Shown here in pieces: positions 48,373 through 56,904 of a DNA stretch of 64,000 bases. The translations under genes and the position numbers were made by a program. Numbering within the stretch: the first letter of the stretch is position 1; each line of letters starts with the position of its first letter. The DNA is from SAR116 cluster bacterium AG-390-L20. Lineage in GTDB: Bacteria > Pseudomonadota > Alphaproteobacteria > Puniceispirillales > Marisalimonadaceae. The notes below the pieces were generated by a model. That model was not told where the DNA came from, made no database searches, and worked only from the letters and a program-made list of their open reading frames with translations. Where the stretch lies: positions 1 through 64,000 of the forward strand of contig QCHB01000010.1 of NCBI GenBank assembly GCA_003278095.1, read 5' to 3'.

Positions 48373-49101
48373 ATGTATAATCAAGATCTAAAAAAATTAT
48401 ATTTTCATATTTTAATAATTGATGATGATCAAAAAATAAGAGAATTACTAAAAAAATTTTTAGAAAATAATAGCTTTAGAGTTTCCGACGCTGAAAATAC
48501 CCAGCAAGCTAAAAAAATTATGGAAACATTAATTTTTGACTTATTGGTTATCGATATAATGATGCCAGGACAAAATGGTTTGGAATTTTTAAAAGAAATA
48601 AGACAAACAAATTCAATACCAACTCTTATGTTAACTGCCATGTCAAATCCTGAGGATAGACTTGATGGCCTCGAGTATGGGGCAGATGATTACATGACCA
48701 AGCCATTTGAACCAAGAGAATTATTACTAAGAATACAAAATATACTTAAAAGACGCCCTGAAAATCTAAAGAAGACTAAAATTGAAAATAATACAAGATT
48801 CGGTCCATTTTCTTTTAATCAAAAATCTTTAAATTTATATAAAAATGATTTACCTGTTCATCTAACTACATCTGAGCAGAAATTGTTAAATTGTTTTTGT
48901 AAATCTCCAAATAAAGCTTTTTCTAGAGATGATATTAATGTCTCTCTTGGTGGTAATATGGAAACTCGATCAATTGACGTGGCTATTGCAAGAATAAGAC
49001 GTAAAATTGAAGATGATCAAAGATACCCCATTTATCTGCAAACAGTAAGAGGAATAGGCTGGATGCTACATACTCACGATGACAGAATTAATAATGATTA
49101 A
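48373..49101 (+). CDS. OmpR-family response regulator
   Basis: This 242-residue two-component regulator has a receiver domain with the acidic pocket IIDDDQ and phosphoacceptor D61 (LLVIDIMMPGQNG), followed by KPFEPREL and a winged-helix output domain (SEQKLLNCFCKSPNKAFSRDDI … RSIDVAIARIRRKIEDD…VRGIGWML). It is 15 bases upstream of its cognate kinase. The ilvE-adjacent location is shared with ompR/envZ-like pairs in Rhodospirillales-type genomes; the signal is unknown. Confidence 0.93.
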   Translation: MYNQDLKKLYFHILIIDDDQKIRELLKKFLENNSFRVSDAENTQQAKKIMETLIFDLLVIDIMMPGQNGLEFLKEIRQTNSIPTLMLTAMSNPEDRLDGLEYGADDYMTKPFEPRELLLRIQNILKRRPENLKKTKIENNTRFGPFSFNQKSLNLYKNDLPVHLTTSEQKLLNCFCKSPNKAFSRDDINVSLGGNMETRSIDVAIARIRRKIEDDQRYPIYLQTVRGIGWMLHTHDDRINND

Positions 49102-49116
49102 AAAAAAGTATAAATA

Positions 49117-50427
49117 ATGAGATTACGCAACATAACACCAAAAAGTTTATTTGGAAGAATGTTAGCTATTATACTTGTCCCAATAATTCTTGTTCAAATT
49201 ATTTCCGTGTCAATTTTCTATGAAAGACATTGGGATTGGGTATCTAGACATATGTCTAAAAATTTAGCAAAAGATTTAGGTTTATTAATTGATGAGCTTG
49301 GTAGCGAGCCCTCTAAGAATCAGAGGGCTTTATCAGCTGTAAGAGCAAGACAATACTTTGATATTATTTTCTACTGGTTAGAAGGAGGTATATTAAAACC
49401 TAATCAATCATTTAATGCGAAATTTAAAAATTTTCGATCTTCTTTGGAATCTAGAATAAAGGAACCTTTCTATTTATCAACAATTGAGAATTCAAGACAA
49501 TTTTATGTAGATATACAACTAGCAAATGGAATAGTAAGAATGCATATAGATAATAAAAGGTTATTTGTTCCTACGGGTATTACTTTTATAATGTGGTCAG
49601 TAGGTGCATCAGTGATACTTTTTTCTGTGGCGATCATTTTTCTAAGAAAACAAGTAAGCCCAATATTAAAACTAGCAAAAGCAGCACGTCAAATTGGTTT
49701 TGGAAGGGAAGTAGAAAATTATAATATTGAAGGTGCAACAGAGGTAAGAATAGCTGGAAGAGCATTTCAAGCTATGAGACATAGAATAAATAAACAAATT
49801 TCAGAGAAAACTTCACTTTTAGCGGGAGTAAGTCATGACCTAAAAACTCCATTAACCAGAATGAGACTTCAATTAGCAGTTATGGATAATAATAAAGAAA
49901 TTAGAGAAGATTTTGAAAAAGAGCTAATAGAACTAGAAAAAATGATAGATGGTTATTTAGATTTTGCAAGAAATGAACGAGAAGAGGAAATGGTTGATGC
50001 TAGTTTATTTAAGTTACTTCAACAAGCCGCTAAAACCTCTGATCCTAATGGAGAAAAAATAAATATAGCTGTACCACCGGATAATATTCCAATTTTTCCA
50101 ATTCAAGTTCAATCAATAAGACGAGCTCTGATAAATTTATTTACCAATGCAATTAGATATGCAGGTAAAGCAAATGTTCAAATTCAAATTTTTGATGATC
50201 ATAGTGAAGTTATAATTGATGATAATGGTCCAGGAATACCTAGAGATAAAAGAGACGAGGTAGTATTACCGTTTACAAGATTGGATAATTCTAGAAATAA
50301 TAAAACCGGTGGTACTGGACTAGGTTTATCAATTGCCAAAAATTCAGCACTTAATCATGGTGGAGAACTAATTTTAGAGGATAGTCCTTTAGGTGGGTTA
50401 AGAGTCAGATTATTACTACCTTTGTAG
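49117..50427 (+). CDS. EnvZ-like sensor histidine kinase
   Basis: The 436-residue kinase has two membrane helices (about residues 15-35 and 155-176) flanking a periplasmic sensor, then HAMP and the dimerisation domain with phosphoacceptor H240 in GVSHDLKTPLTRMR. The ATPase has N box NLFTNAIRYA, G1 DNGPGIP and G2 GTGLGLSIAK. Domain order and spacing match EnvZ. Its stop directly abuts the stop of a convergent TetR-like gene. An 8-bp GC-rich hairpin lies within the sensor-encoding part. Confidence 0.94.
   Translation: MRLRNITPKSLFGRMLAIILVPIILVQIISVSIFYERHWDWVSRHMSKNLAKDLGLLIDELGSEPSKNQRALSAVRARQYFDIIFYWLEGGILKPNQSFNAKFKNFRSSLESRIKEPFYLSTIENSRQFYVDIQLANGIVRMHIDNKRLFVPTGITFIMWSVGASVILFSVAIIFLRKQVSPILKLAKAARQIGFGREVENYNIEGATEVRIAGRAFQAMRHRINKQISEKTSLLAGVSHDLKTPLTRMRLQLAVMDNNKEIREDFEKELIELEKMIDGYLDFARNEREEEMVDASLFKLLQQAAKTSDPNGEKINIAVPPDNIPIFPIQVQSIRRALINLFTNAIRYAGKANVQIQIFDDHSEVIIDDNGPGIPRDKRDEVVLPFTRLDNSRNNKTGGTGLGLSIAKNSALNHGGELILEDSPLGGLRVRLLLPL
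49307..49329 (+). promoter_or_regulatory. Strong hairpin inside the histidine kinase gene
   Basis: AGCCCTCT-AAGAATC-AGAGGGCT is a perfect 8-bp, GC-rich stem followed by TTTAT, about 190 bases into the gene. It resembles an intrinsic terminator with a short T tract and could lower kinase expression relative to the regulator. It may simply be coding sequence. Confidence 0.3.
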
Positions 50428-51036
50428 TCATTTTTTAATAATACCAGTAAAAAAACCAATATCTTCAATGTCTTTTAGATATTTATCTAAATATCTCAAA
50501 GTTGAATCAAGGTTGTTGTTTTCATCTTTCAAAAAAACTTCCATTCCTCTTATAAATACAATATTTAAAGCTACAGACTTAATAGTTTTAAGGCCACAAT
50601 TTTGTTTGCTTTCAACTAAGTCTAAAAGGTTAAACATAAAAGAATAATTTTGTTGTAAAAGTTTAAAGAAGATCTCAGCTTTACGATCTAACCCTTCACT
50701 AAAAATTTTTAAAGCTGGTCTGTACTCTAAAAGCTTTTCAAATCTTAAAGTTATGCCTTCTAAAATTTTCTCATAAGTAGTTGATATTGAATCATCAAAT
50801 ATATCAGTTTTAAATTCTTCTAAAGTTTCATTATCTACTTTAGTAACAAGTATTTTTAAAAAAAAAAGGGGGTTATGAACAAAATCTTTTGGTATTATTT
50901 TTTTGGCTTCCTCGAAGGAGACTTTACTTTTCGAACAGAGCTCCTCTATAGTTATTGAGTTTTTGTTTCCAGCATTTAAAATTGAAAAATATGTATTGCA
51001 TAATTTCCATTTTAAATCTTGATCTTTACTTTTCAT
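50428..51036 (-). CDS. TetR-like transcriptional regulator (weak)
   Basis: The 202-residue, all-helical protein has an N-terminal segment (ITIEELCSKSKVSFEEAKKIIP) resembling a TetR helix-turn-helix and a longer ligand-type helical domain (RPALKIFSEGLDRKAEIFFKLL). Match to TetR is by pattern, not by strong signature; a COQ9-like helical protein is an alternative. It is 8 bases downstream of proC and its stop touches the histidine kinase stop. A run of ten T followed by five A in the coding strand stays in frame. Confidence 0.55.
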   Translation of the reverse strand: MKSKDQDLKWKLCNTYFSILNAGNKNSITIEELCSKSKVSFEEAKKIIPKDFVHNPLFFLKILVTKVDNETLEEFKTDIFDDSISTTYEKILEGITLRFEKLLEYRPALKIFSEGLDRKAEIFFKLLQQNYSFMFNLLDLVESKQNCGLKTIKSVALNIVFIRGMEVFLKDENNNLDSTLRYLDKYLKDIEDIGFFTGIIKK

Positions 51037-51044
51037 GTAACTAT

Positions 51045-51869
51045 TTAGCCATTAGAGTTTAAATCTTTAGCTCTTTTTTTTGCAGCACTAACTGTTTTAC
51101 CCAGCAAATTATATAATCCATAATCTTCAGATGCAAGTATTTCTAAACCTGCTTCTGTTGTTCCACCAGGACTGGTAACATTTTCTTTAAGTATCTTGGG
51201 ATTAATGTTTGATATTTCTAACAATTTTGCTGAACCTATTATAGTTTCTATAGCCAATGCATTTGCATTCTTTTTGGATAAACCTTGATTTAGACCTATT
51301 TCAGATAATACCTCTGCAAAATAGAAAACATAAGCAGGTCCAGATCCAGATATAGCAGTTACAACATCAATAAAAGATTCGGATTCTAGGTAAACTGCCT
51401 TCCCAAAAGCGCTTAATAAATCTTGTACATCAAGTAATTCTATTTTATCTATATTATTAGTATTACAATAACCAGTTACTCCAAAACCTACTGAAGCTGG
51501 TAAATTTGGCATTGCTCTAACAAGTTTTATATCTTTTTTAAGATTTGACTGAAACCAATCAAAAGAAAGACCCGCAGCGATCGAAATAAATAGAGTCTTC
51601 GAAAAATTAATTCTAGAAAACACCTTAATCACTTCATTCATTTGTTGTGGCTTGACAGCAAGGAAAATTATATCAATATTTTCTACATAAACAAATTTTA
51701 ATAATTGCTCAAAATTTTCATATGATTCTATACCATCATTAACAGCAGTACCTCTTAGAGAAGATTCTTTTTCAACGACAAAAAAATTAAAATTTAAACT
51801 TTTGAGCATCCACCCTTTTACAATGGACGATCCCATTTTTCCAAATCCAAATAAAACTACATTCTTCAT
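51045..51869 (-). CDS. proC: Pyrroline-5-carboxylate reductase
   Basis: ProC reduces pyrroline-5-carboxylate to proline with NAD(P)H. It has the N-terminal dinucleotide fold (VVLFGFGKMGSSIVKGW), ILAVKPQQ-type IIFLAVKPQQMNEV, VRAMPNLPASVGFGVTGY and the C-terminal AISGSGPAYVFYFAEVL and VTSPGGTTEAGLEIL motifs. The length of 274 residues is normal. It is 46 bases downstream of a YbjN-family gene. Confidence 0.96.
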   Translation of the reverse strand: MKNVVLFGFGKMGSSIVKGWMLKSLNFNFFVVEKESSLRGTAVNDGIESYENFEQLLKFVYVENIDIIFLAVKPQQMNEVIKVFSRINFSKTLFISIAAGLSFDWFQSNLKKDIKLVRAMPNLPASVGFGVTGYCNTNNIDKIELLDVQDLLSAFGKAVYLESESFIDVVTAISGSGPAYVFYFAEVLSEIGLNQGLSKKNANALAIETIIGSAKLLEISNINPKILKENVTSPGGTTEAGLEILASEDYGLYNLLGKTVSAAKKRAKDLNSNG

Positions 51870-51915
51870 ATTTTACCTAATATATTTTAACAACTATTTT
51901 TGAGCATAACTAGAT

Positions 51916-52404
51916 CTAGGCGTATCCTTTGACTTCCATAAACATTAATTCCATATAACTCTGATCTATTTTTTCTGCGTATATTAAATTGTGCGTCGCC
52001 AGTGCAAAATTACGAAATAAGTAATTCGTTATATTTAAATTTTTTTCAATAAAATCTTCTATGATTTTATTTTTTAATTTTACAAAATATTGCTTGCTAA
52101 TATAGAACTTAATTTTATCGACTTCCAGATCATAAATAAAAAAACCAGTTTGAGTTTTTTGATTTACAAAGTTTATCAACTTTTGTAGTTCATTTATTTT
52201 GTTTCTAGGAACCTCTATATCTAAGGTATAATCAAACTGTATATAATTATAATTATGGCTGACTATTAAATAATAATCAGCAATTTCACCTTGATAATTG
52301 AAATGATAATGTTTCTCATAATTTGAAGAAATAGACCAATGATGTTTTTGGAAAATACTATATAGTTTAGGTGTAAAAAATATGTTTTTCAGTTCATCAG
52401 TCAT
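51916..52404 (-). CDS. YbjN domain-containing protein
   Basis: This 162-residue protein fits the YbjN family of alphaproteobacteria, seen in YDLEVDKIKFYISKQYF, FRNFALATHNLIYAEK and the C-terminal MELMFMEVKGYA. YbjN proteins have a type III chaperone-like fold and no fixed biochemical function; in E. coli overexpression affects motility and stress responses. The neighbouring proC and ubiK order is common in alphaproteobacteria. Confidence 0.75.
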   Translation of the reverse strand: MTDELKNIFFTPKLYSIFQKHHWSISSNYEKHYHFNYQGEIADYYLIVSHNYNYIQFDYTLDIEVPRNKINELQKLINFVNQKTQTGFFIYDLEVDKIKFYISKQYFVKLKNKIIEDFIEKNLNITNYLFRNFALATHNLIYAEKIDQSYMELMFMEVKGYA

Positions 52405-52476
52405 AATATCTATATATAGTATATTTTGATAAATATAAAGACTGTTATACTATATATTGATTATATAAAGAAAAAT

Positions 52477-52731
52477 TTACTTTTTGTTTTTTAAAATTTT
52501 ATTTTTATTTTCCAATTTTGCTTTTAAAAGATTAAATTCAGAATTTAATTTTTCATGTCTGTCAACAAGAGCTTCAAAATCTTCTCTACTAACAATACCT
52601 TGAGAGTTAATAAATTTTTCAAACCTACTTTTAACAATATTATCCACTTCATTTTTTAAGTCTGAAAATGTTGAAAGAGCTCCTGTAATAACAGAGGCGG
52701 TATCTTTTAAAAAAAAATTATTTTTTTTCAT
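52477..52731 (-). CDS. ubiK: Ubiquinone biosynthesis accessory factor UbiK (BMFP family)
   Basis: The 84-residue protein has the BMFP pattern: an amphipathic N-terminal helix (ASVITGALSTFSDLKNEVDNIVKSRFEKFI) and a C-terminal coiled coil with VSREDFEALVDRHEKLNSEFNLLKAKL. UbiK binds lipid and helps assemble the aerobic Ubi complex. The C-terminus is Lys/Asn-rich. It lies upstream of the YbjN gene and divergent from lgt. Confidence 0.82.
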   Translation of the reverse strand: MKKNNFFLKDTASVITGALSTFSDLKNEVDNIVKSRFEKFINSQGIVSREDFEALVDRHEKLNSEFNLLKAKLENKNKILKNKK

Positions 52732-52825
52732 AAATTTTCCATTAACTAACTCATTTTATAATGCTATATTTATTGTAACATATATACTTTAAATAATTAA
52801 TTAATTTAATTTAATGTTGTGACAT

Positions 52826-53623
52826 ATGTTTGATTTTCCAAATATTAACCCTGTAGCTATAGACTTAGGCATAGTCAAAATCAGTTGGTACGCTATATCT
52901 TACATATGCGGGATTATTTTAAGCTGGTTTTTAATTTTGGAAATTATAAAATTTAAAAATATAAAAATCAGCAATAAAAGTGTAAGCGATTTAATTAGCA
53001 ATTGTATTATTGGAATTATTTTAGGAGGAAGATTAGGTTACGTAATATTTTATAATCCTGAATATTATTTTAATAACATTTTAGAAATTTTTAAAATTTG
53101 GAATGGTGGGATGTCATTTCATGGTGGATTTATAGGTGTTGTAATTGCTGTAATTTATTCAAGTAAATCAAGCAAAATACCTTTAATGATTTTTTCTGAT
53201 TTAATCTCATTAGTTTCACCAATTGGAATATTTTTTGGAAGAATAGCAAATTTTATCAATGGTGAACTTTACGGTAAAGTAACAAATCATAAATTTGGGA
53301 TGATATTCCCTAAAGGAGGAAATTTACCAAGGCATCCTAGTCAACTTTATGAAGCATTTTTTGAAGGTTTGATTTTGTTTATTATATTATGGTTGCTGAT
53401 GAATATAACAAATTTTTTTAAAATAAAAGGATTAATGACAGGATGCTTTATATTTTTATATGGATTTTTTCGCTTCTTTGTAGAATTTTTTAGAGAGCCA
53501 GATGTTCATATTGGATACTTATACCTTGATTTTTCAATGGGACAACTCTTATCATTACCAATGATTATAATTGGCTTATGCTTTATCATTATATATTATA
53601 AAAAGAATAAACATTTAATTTAA
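52826..53623 (+). CDS. lgt: Prolipoprotein diacylglyceryl transferase
   Basis: Lgt transfers diacylglycerol from phosphatidylglycerol to the lipobox cysteine of prolipoproteins in the inner membrane. The 265-residue polytopic protein has GGRLGYVIFYNPEYYF, WNGGMSFHGGFIG and the signature GRIANFINGELYG, plus the RHPSQLYEA segment. It heads a plus-strand run with pgeF. No strong ribosome site is visible before its ATG. Confidence 0.97.
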   Translation: MFDFPNINPVAIDLGIVKISWYAISYICGIILSWFLILEIIKFKNIKISNKSVSDLISNCIIGIILGGRLGYVIFYNPEYYFNNILEIFKIWNGGMSFHGGFIGVVIAVIYSSKSSKIPLMIFSDLISLVSPIGIFFGRIANFINGELYGKVTNHKFGMIFPKGGNLPRHPSQLYEAFFEGLILFIILWLLMNITNFFKIKGLMTGCFIFLYGFFRFFVEFFREPDVHIGYLYLDFSMGQLLSLPMIIIGLCFIIIYYKKNKHLI

Positions 53624-53666
53624 TTTAAATTATTTTAACACTGCAGTTCAACAGTAAAACTAATTC

Positions 53667-54446
53667 ATGCCGATACAAAAAATACAGCACATAAATTTGG
53701 AAAGTAAGTGTTTAAGCTATGGTTTTTTCACAAGAAATGGAGGAGTTTCTGAATATCCATTTAATTCACTTAATTGCAGTTTTAACGTTAATGACAATAA
53801 AAATAATGTAAAAGAAAATCTAAGATTAGTTAGTCATGAACTTAGATTAAAAAAAATAATAAAATTAAATCAAATACATTCATCTAACGTTTTGATTATT
53901 AACAATCAAAATAAACAAAGAAGTTCTCTAAATGCTGACGGTTTAGTGACTAACTTAACAGGTATAGGTTTATCAATTCTTGGTGCTGACTGTGCACCTA
54001 TTCTGTTTTATGATGATAAATCAAAAACTATCGGCGCCTGTCACGCCGGTTGGCGAGGTGCAATAGATAACATTATTGAGGCTACAATAATAAGTATGGA
54101 AAAAATTGGGGCAAGTAGAAAAAATATAATAGCTGTAATTGGGCCAACTATACAAAAACAGTCATATGAAATAAAAAATGATGTAGCAAAAATAGTTAAA
54201 GAAAGCATAGGCTTTAAAAGAAATAATTCTATTTTATCTCAAATGAAAAATAATAAATACTTATTTGATTTACCTTTATTATTAAAGGAGACTTTAAAAA
54301 TATCTCAGATTAATAAAATTGGTGATATTAATATAAATACATATGATAATAATTTATTTTTCAGTCATAGACAGTCTTGTCACCAAAATTCATCACAAGT
54401 AGGCATGACAGGTCGTCATATATCTGTGATTGGAATTTTAAAATAG
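53667..54446 (+). CDS. pgeF: Peptidoglycan editing factor PgeF (YfiH/laccase-domain)
   Basis: PgeF removes incorrectly incorporated L-Ser from the peptidoglycan stem peptide. The 259-residue protein has the metal and catalytic residues H71 (NQIHSSNV), C109 (GADCAP) and H126 (ACHAGWRG), plus CHQNSSQVGMTGRH at the end. The stop overlaps a TAGGA ribosome-like site for a possible microprotein. The lgt-pgeF pairing is typical. Confidence 0.92.
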   Translation: MPIQKIQHINLESKCLSYGFFTRNGGVSEYPFNSLNCSFNVNDNKNNVKENLRLVSHELRLKKIIKLNQIHSSNVLIINNQNKQRSSLNADGLVTNLTGIGLSILGADCAPILFYDDKSKTIGACHAGWRGAIDNIIEATIISMEKIGASRKNIIAVIGPTIQKQSYEIKNDVAKIVKESIGFKRNNSILSQMKNNKYLFDLPLLLKETLKISQINKIGDININTYDNNLFFSHRQSCHQNSSQVGMTGRHISVIGILK

Positions 54447-54453
54447 GACTAAA

Positions 54454-54519
54454 ATGCCACACTTGATAATATTTTTTTTGTTAATGATTTTGGGATTATT
54501 TATTTTAATGTTCATATAA
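54454..54519 (+). CDS. Possible 21-residue membrane microprotein
   Basis: A short frame encodes a single hydrophobic helix (MPHLIIFFLLMILGLFILMF-I). It begins with ATG 5-6 bases after AGGA, which overlaps the pgeF stop codon, so translational coupling is plausible. I recognise no homologue. The hydrophobic composition is common in AT-rich DNA, so translation needs proof. Confidence 0.35.
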   Translation: MPHLIIFFLLMILGLFILMFI

Positions 54520-54547
54520 AATAAAGGAATAATTTATTAAATTTATC

Positions 54548-54577
54548 TTGCTATAACTTTGCTGAGACTGCTATTAA
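54548..54577 (+). promoter_or_regulatory. Candidate promoter for prs
   Basis: TTGCTA (54548-54553) and TATTAA (54572-54577) are 18 bases apart in the gap before prs. Weak match; tentative. Confidence 0.25.
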
Positions 54578-54607
54578 ATTAATGGAATTATCTTGGGATA
54601 ACACTAA

Positions 54608-55540
54608 ATGAAAATACTGTCTTGCAACTCTAATATAAATTTAGCAGAGAGTATTTCTAAGGCACTTAATACTCAGCTTGTTAAAGTAGACGTAAAAAGA
54701 TTTTCTGATATGGAAGTTTTTGTTGAAGTGCAGGAAAATGTTAGAGGTGAAGATATGTTTATTATACAGTCAACCTCTTATCCTGCAAATGATAATTTAA
54801 TGGAATTACTTGTATCATTAGATGCTCTTCGAAGAGCAAGTGCAAGAAGAATTACAGCAGTCATTCCTTATTATGGGTATGCAAGACAAGATAGGAAATC
54901 TGGGCCAAGAACCCCCATTTCTGCAAAATTAGTTGCAAACCTAATAACTAAAGCTGGTGCAGACAGAATTTTAACCATGGATTTACATGCGGGTCAGATA
55001 CAGGGTTTTTTTGACATACCTACTGATAATTTGTTTGCAGCTCCAGTATTTGTAAAAGATATTGAAGGTAGATATAAAAACAAACCTGTAGTTATTGTGT
55101 CCCCAGATGTAGGTGGTGTAGTTAGGGCTAGAGCTATCGCAAGAAGAATAAATGCTAATTTAGCAATAATTGATAAAAGAAGGGAAAAAGCAGGTTTATC
55201 AGAAGTCATGAATATCATTGGTGATGTTTCAAATCACCACTGTATAATAGTTGATGACATCATTGATTCTGGAGGAACAATATGTAATGCGGCTCAGGCT
55301 TTAATTGACGTAGGCGCATTAAGTGTTGATGCTTATGTTACTCATGGAGTGTTATCTGGATCTGCTGTAAGTAATATTAGTAACTCCCCTTTAACCTCGC
55401 TTGTAACCACTGATTCTATAAAAGCAACAGAGGCTGTACGCATATCTAGTAATATAAGACAAATTTCTATTGCTCCTATTATTGGTGAAGCTATTCGTCG
55501 AGTCCACACTGAACAATCTGTATCAAGCCTTTTTGAATAA
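54608..55540 (+). CDS. prs: Ribose-phosphate pyrophosphokinase
   Basis: Prs makes PRPP from ribose 5-phosphate and ATP for nucleotide, histidine and tryptophan synthesis. The 310-residue protein shows the N-terminal [20 protein letters not shown], the ATP-binding [24 protein letters not shown], the metal-binding [16 protein letters not shown] and the PRPP loop [14 protein letters not shown]. Full length. It lies ahead of rplY and pth, a conserved alphaproteobacterial order. Confidence 0.97.
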   Translation: MKILSCNSNINLAESISKALNTQLVKVDVKRFSDMEVFVEVQENVRGEDMFIIQSTSYPANDNLMELLVSLDALRRASARRITAVIPYYGYARQDRKSGPRTPISAKLVANLITKAGADRILTMDLHAGQIQGFFDIPTDNLFAAPVFVKDIEGRYKNKPVVIVSPDVGGVVRARAIARRINANLAIIDKRREKAGLSEVMNIIGDVSNHHCIIVDDIIDSGGTICNAAQALIDVGALSVDAYVTHGVLSGSAVSNISNSPLTSLVTTDSIKATEAVRISSNIRQISIAPIIGEAIRRVHTEQSVSSLFE

Positions 55541-55593
55541 TTTTTATATTATTTACTTTATATTTTTTAATTAAAACGTTATGAATGCTTTAT

Positions 55594-55619
55594 TCTTTTA
55601 CACCCCTGGAGGTAAAAGA
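55594..55619 (+). promoter_or_regulatory. Leader hairpin upstream of rplY
   Basis: TCTTTTAC and GTAAAAGA form a perfect 8-bp stem around the 10-base loop ACCCCTGGAG, so a GGAGG sequence straddles the loop and stem. It lies 20 bases before the L25 start, just ahead of its own ribosome site (AGAAGGAGA). It may regulate rplY or terminate or process the prs transcript. Confidence 0.45.
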
Positions 55620-55639
55620 CTTTTAGAAGGAGATAACTA

Positions 55640-56287
55640 ATGGAAACTATTGATATTAAAGCTGAAGCTCGTAGTCAGGTTGGTAAGGGGTCTGCCAGAG
55701 CTGCAAGACGTGCAGGATTAGTTCCTGCAGTTATTTATGGAAACAAACAATCTGCTATACCTATAACTTTAGATGCCAATAATTGGCGACAATTAATGAA
55801 TAAACCTGGTATTTTTAGTCAACTTATGAACATTGACGTTAATAATGAAAAACATTTTGTTTTACCACGTGATATCCAGCAACATCCTGTTTCGGAAGAG
55901 GCAGAGCATGTTGATTTTTTAAGGGTTACAAAAAATGCAACTGTAGCTGTTGGTATTAACGTAGAATTCCTAAACGAAGATAAATGTACAGGATTAAAAA
56001 TGGGTGGTGTTCTAAATATTGTAAGAGCACAAGTTGAGCTTAATTGTCCTGCTATTTCAATACCAGAAAAAATAACTGTTGATTTAGAAGGCCTTAACGT
56101 TGGCCACACAATACACATAAGTTCAATAAGTCTGCCAGAAGGTTGTACGCCTACAATTACAGACAGAGATTTTACAGTAGCAACAATAGCTGCGCCAAGG
56201 GGTGGATTAGGTGATGCAGAAGAAGATGAAGATATAGATAAAGAAGAAACTGCTGAAGATACTGAAGAAAACAAGAGTGATAGTTAG
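55640..56287 (+). CDS. rplY: 50S ribosomal protein L25/Ctc
   Basis: L25 binds 5S rRNA. This is the long Ctc/TL5 form: an N-terminal 5S-binding domain (IKAEARSQVGKGSARAARRAGLVPAVIYG; residues about 5-90), a C-terminal beta domain (LNIVRAQVELNCPAISIPEKITVDLEGLNVGHTIH) and an acidic tail rich in Asp and Glu (about residues 190-215). The upstream AGAAGGAGA site is strong. A perfect 10-bp hairpin overlaps its stop codon. Confidence 0.95.
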   Translation: METIDIKAEARSQVGKGSARAARRAGLVPAVIYGNKQSAIPITLDANNWRQLMNKPGIFSQLMNIDVNNEKHFVLPRDIQQHPVSEEAEHVDFLRVTKNATVAVGINVEFLNEDKCTGLKMGGVLNIVRAQVELNCPAISIPEKITVDLEGLNVGHTIHISSISLPEGCTPTITDRDFTVATIAAPRGGLGDAEEDEDIDKEETAEDTEENKSDS

Positions 56288-56300
56288 AAATAACTATCAC
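56277..56300 (+). promoter_or_regulatory. Perfect 10-bp hairpin with GAAA tetraloop at the rplY 3' end
   Basis: GTGATAGTTA-GAAA-TAACTATCAC is a perfect stem capped by a GNRA tetraloop and includes the last codons and stop of rplY. No T run follows, so it is not a classic terminator. A transcript-stabilising or processing element between rplY and pth is likely. Confidence 0.6.
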
Positions 56301-56325
56301 ACAATAATGATTAGTAAACTTTAAA

Positions 56326-56883
56326 ATGTTTCTCATAGTCGGCCTAGGAAATCCTGGAAAAACTTATACTAATAATAGACACAACATAGGTTTCAAGGTT
56401 GTAGATGCAATAAAAGACATTTATAACTTTCCAAAATATATTAAAAAATTTAATTCTGAATTTTCAAAATCTGAAATTGATGGAAATATTATTTTCTTAA
56501 TTAAACCAACAACCTTCATGAATAATTCTGGTATAGCTGTTAAAGAATTTAAAAACTTCTATAATTTTGATATTAATAAAATTTATGTCATACATGACGA
56601 AATTGATCTAGATCAAGGTCGTATAAAAACCAAAATTGGGGGTGGTAATAATGGACATAACGGTCTTAAAAGCATAGATCAGTTAGTTGGTAAGGATTAC
56701 AATAGAATCAGAGTAGGTGTTTCACGACCATCAAAAATATTTGAAAATAAAACTAATGAAAATGTTTCAGGTTGGGTTCTTTCTGATTTTTCGTCAGACG
56801 AAAAAGTTAAATGGGTTGACGAAACAATTAATAAAATTTCAAAGAGTATATCTTTATTAATAAATAATAAAGATTGTTTTTAA
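56326..56883 (+). CDS. pth: Peptidyl-tRNA hydrolase
   Basis: Pth releases peptides from dropped-off peptidyl-tRNA. The 185-residue protein opens LIVGLGNPGKTYTNNRHNIGF, with catalytic H19, and has KPTTFMNNSG, VIHDEIDLDQGRIKTKIGGGNNGHNGLKSI (D91) and YNRIRVGVSRP. Length is normal. It is 38 bases after rplY, separated by the hairpin, and 21 bases before ychF. Confidence 0.97.
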   Translation: MFLIVGLGNPGKTYTNNRHNIGFKVVDAIKDIYNFPKYIKKFNSEFSKSEIDGNIIFLIKPTTFMNNSGIAVKEFKNFYNFDINKIYVIHDEIDLDQGRIKTKIGGGNNGHNGLKSIDQLVGKDYNRIRVGVSRPSKIFENKTNENVSGWVLSDFSSDEKVKWVDETINKISKSISLLINNKDCF

Positions 56884-56904
56884 AAAAAGATTGGGGATAG
56901 CTTA

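Noticed and set aside
55819-56274. 151-residue Ser-rich minus-strand frame
   Set aside because: Antisense to L25; the Ser-rich content reflects its acidic tail codons.
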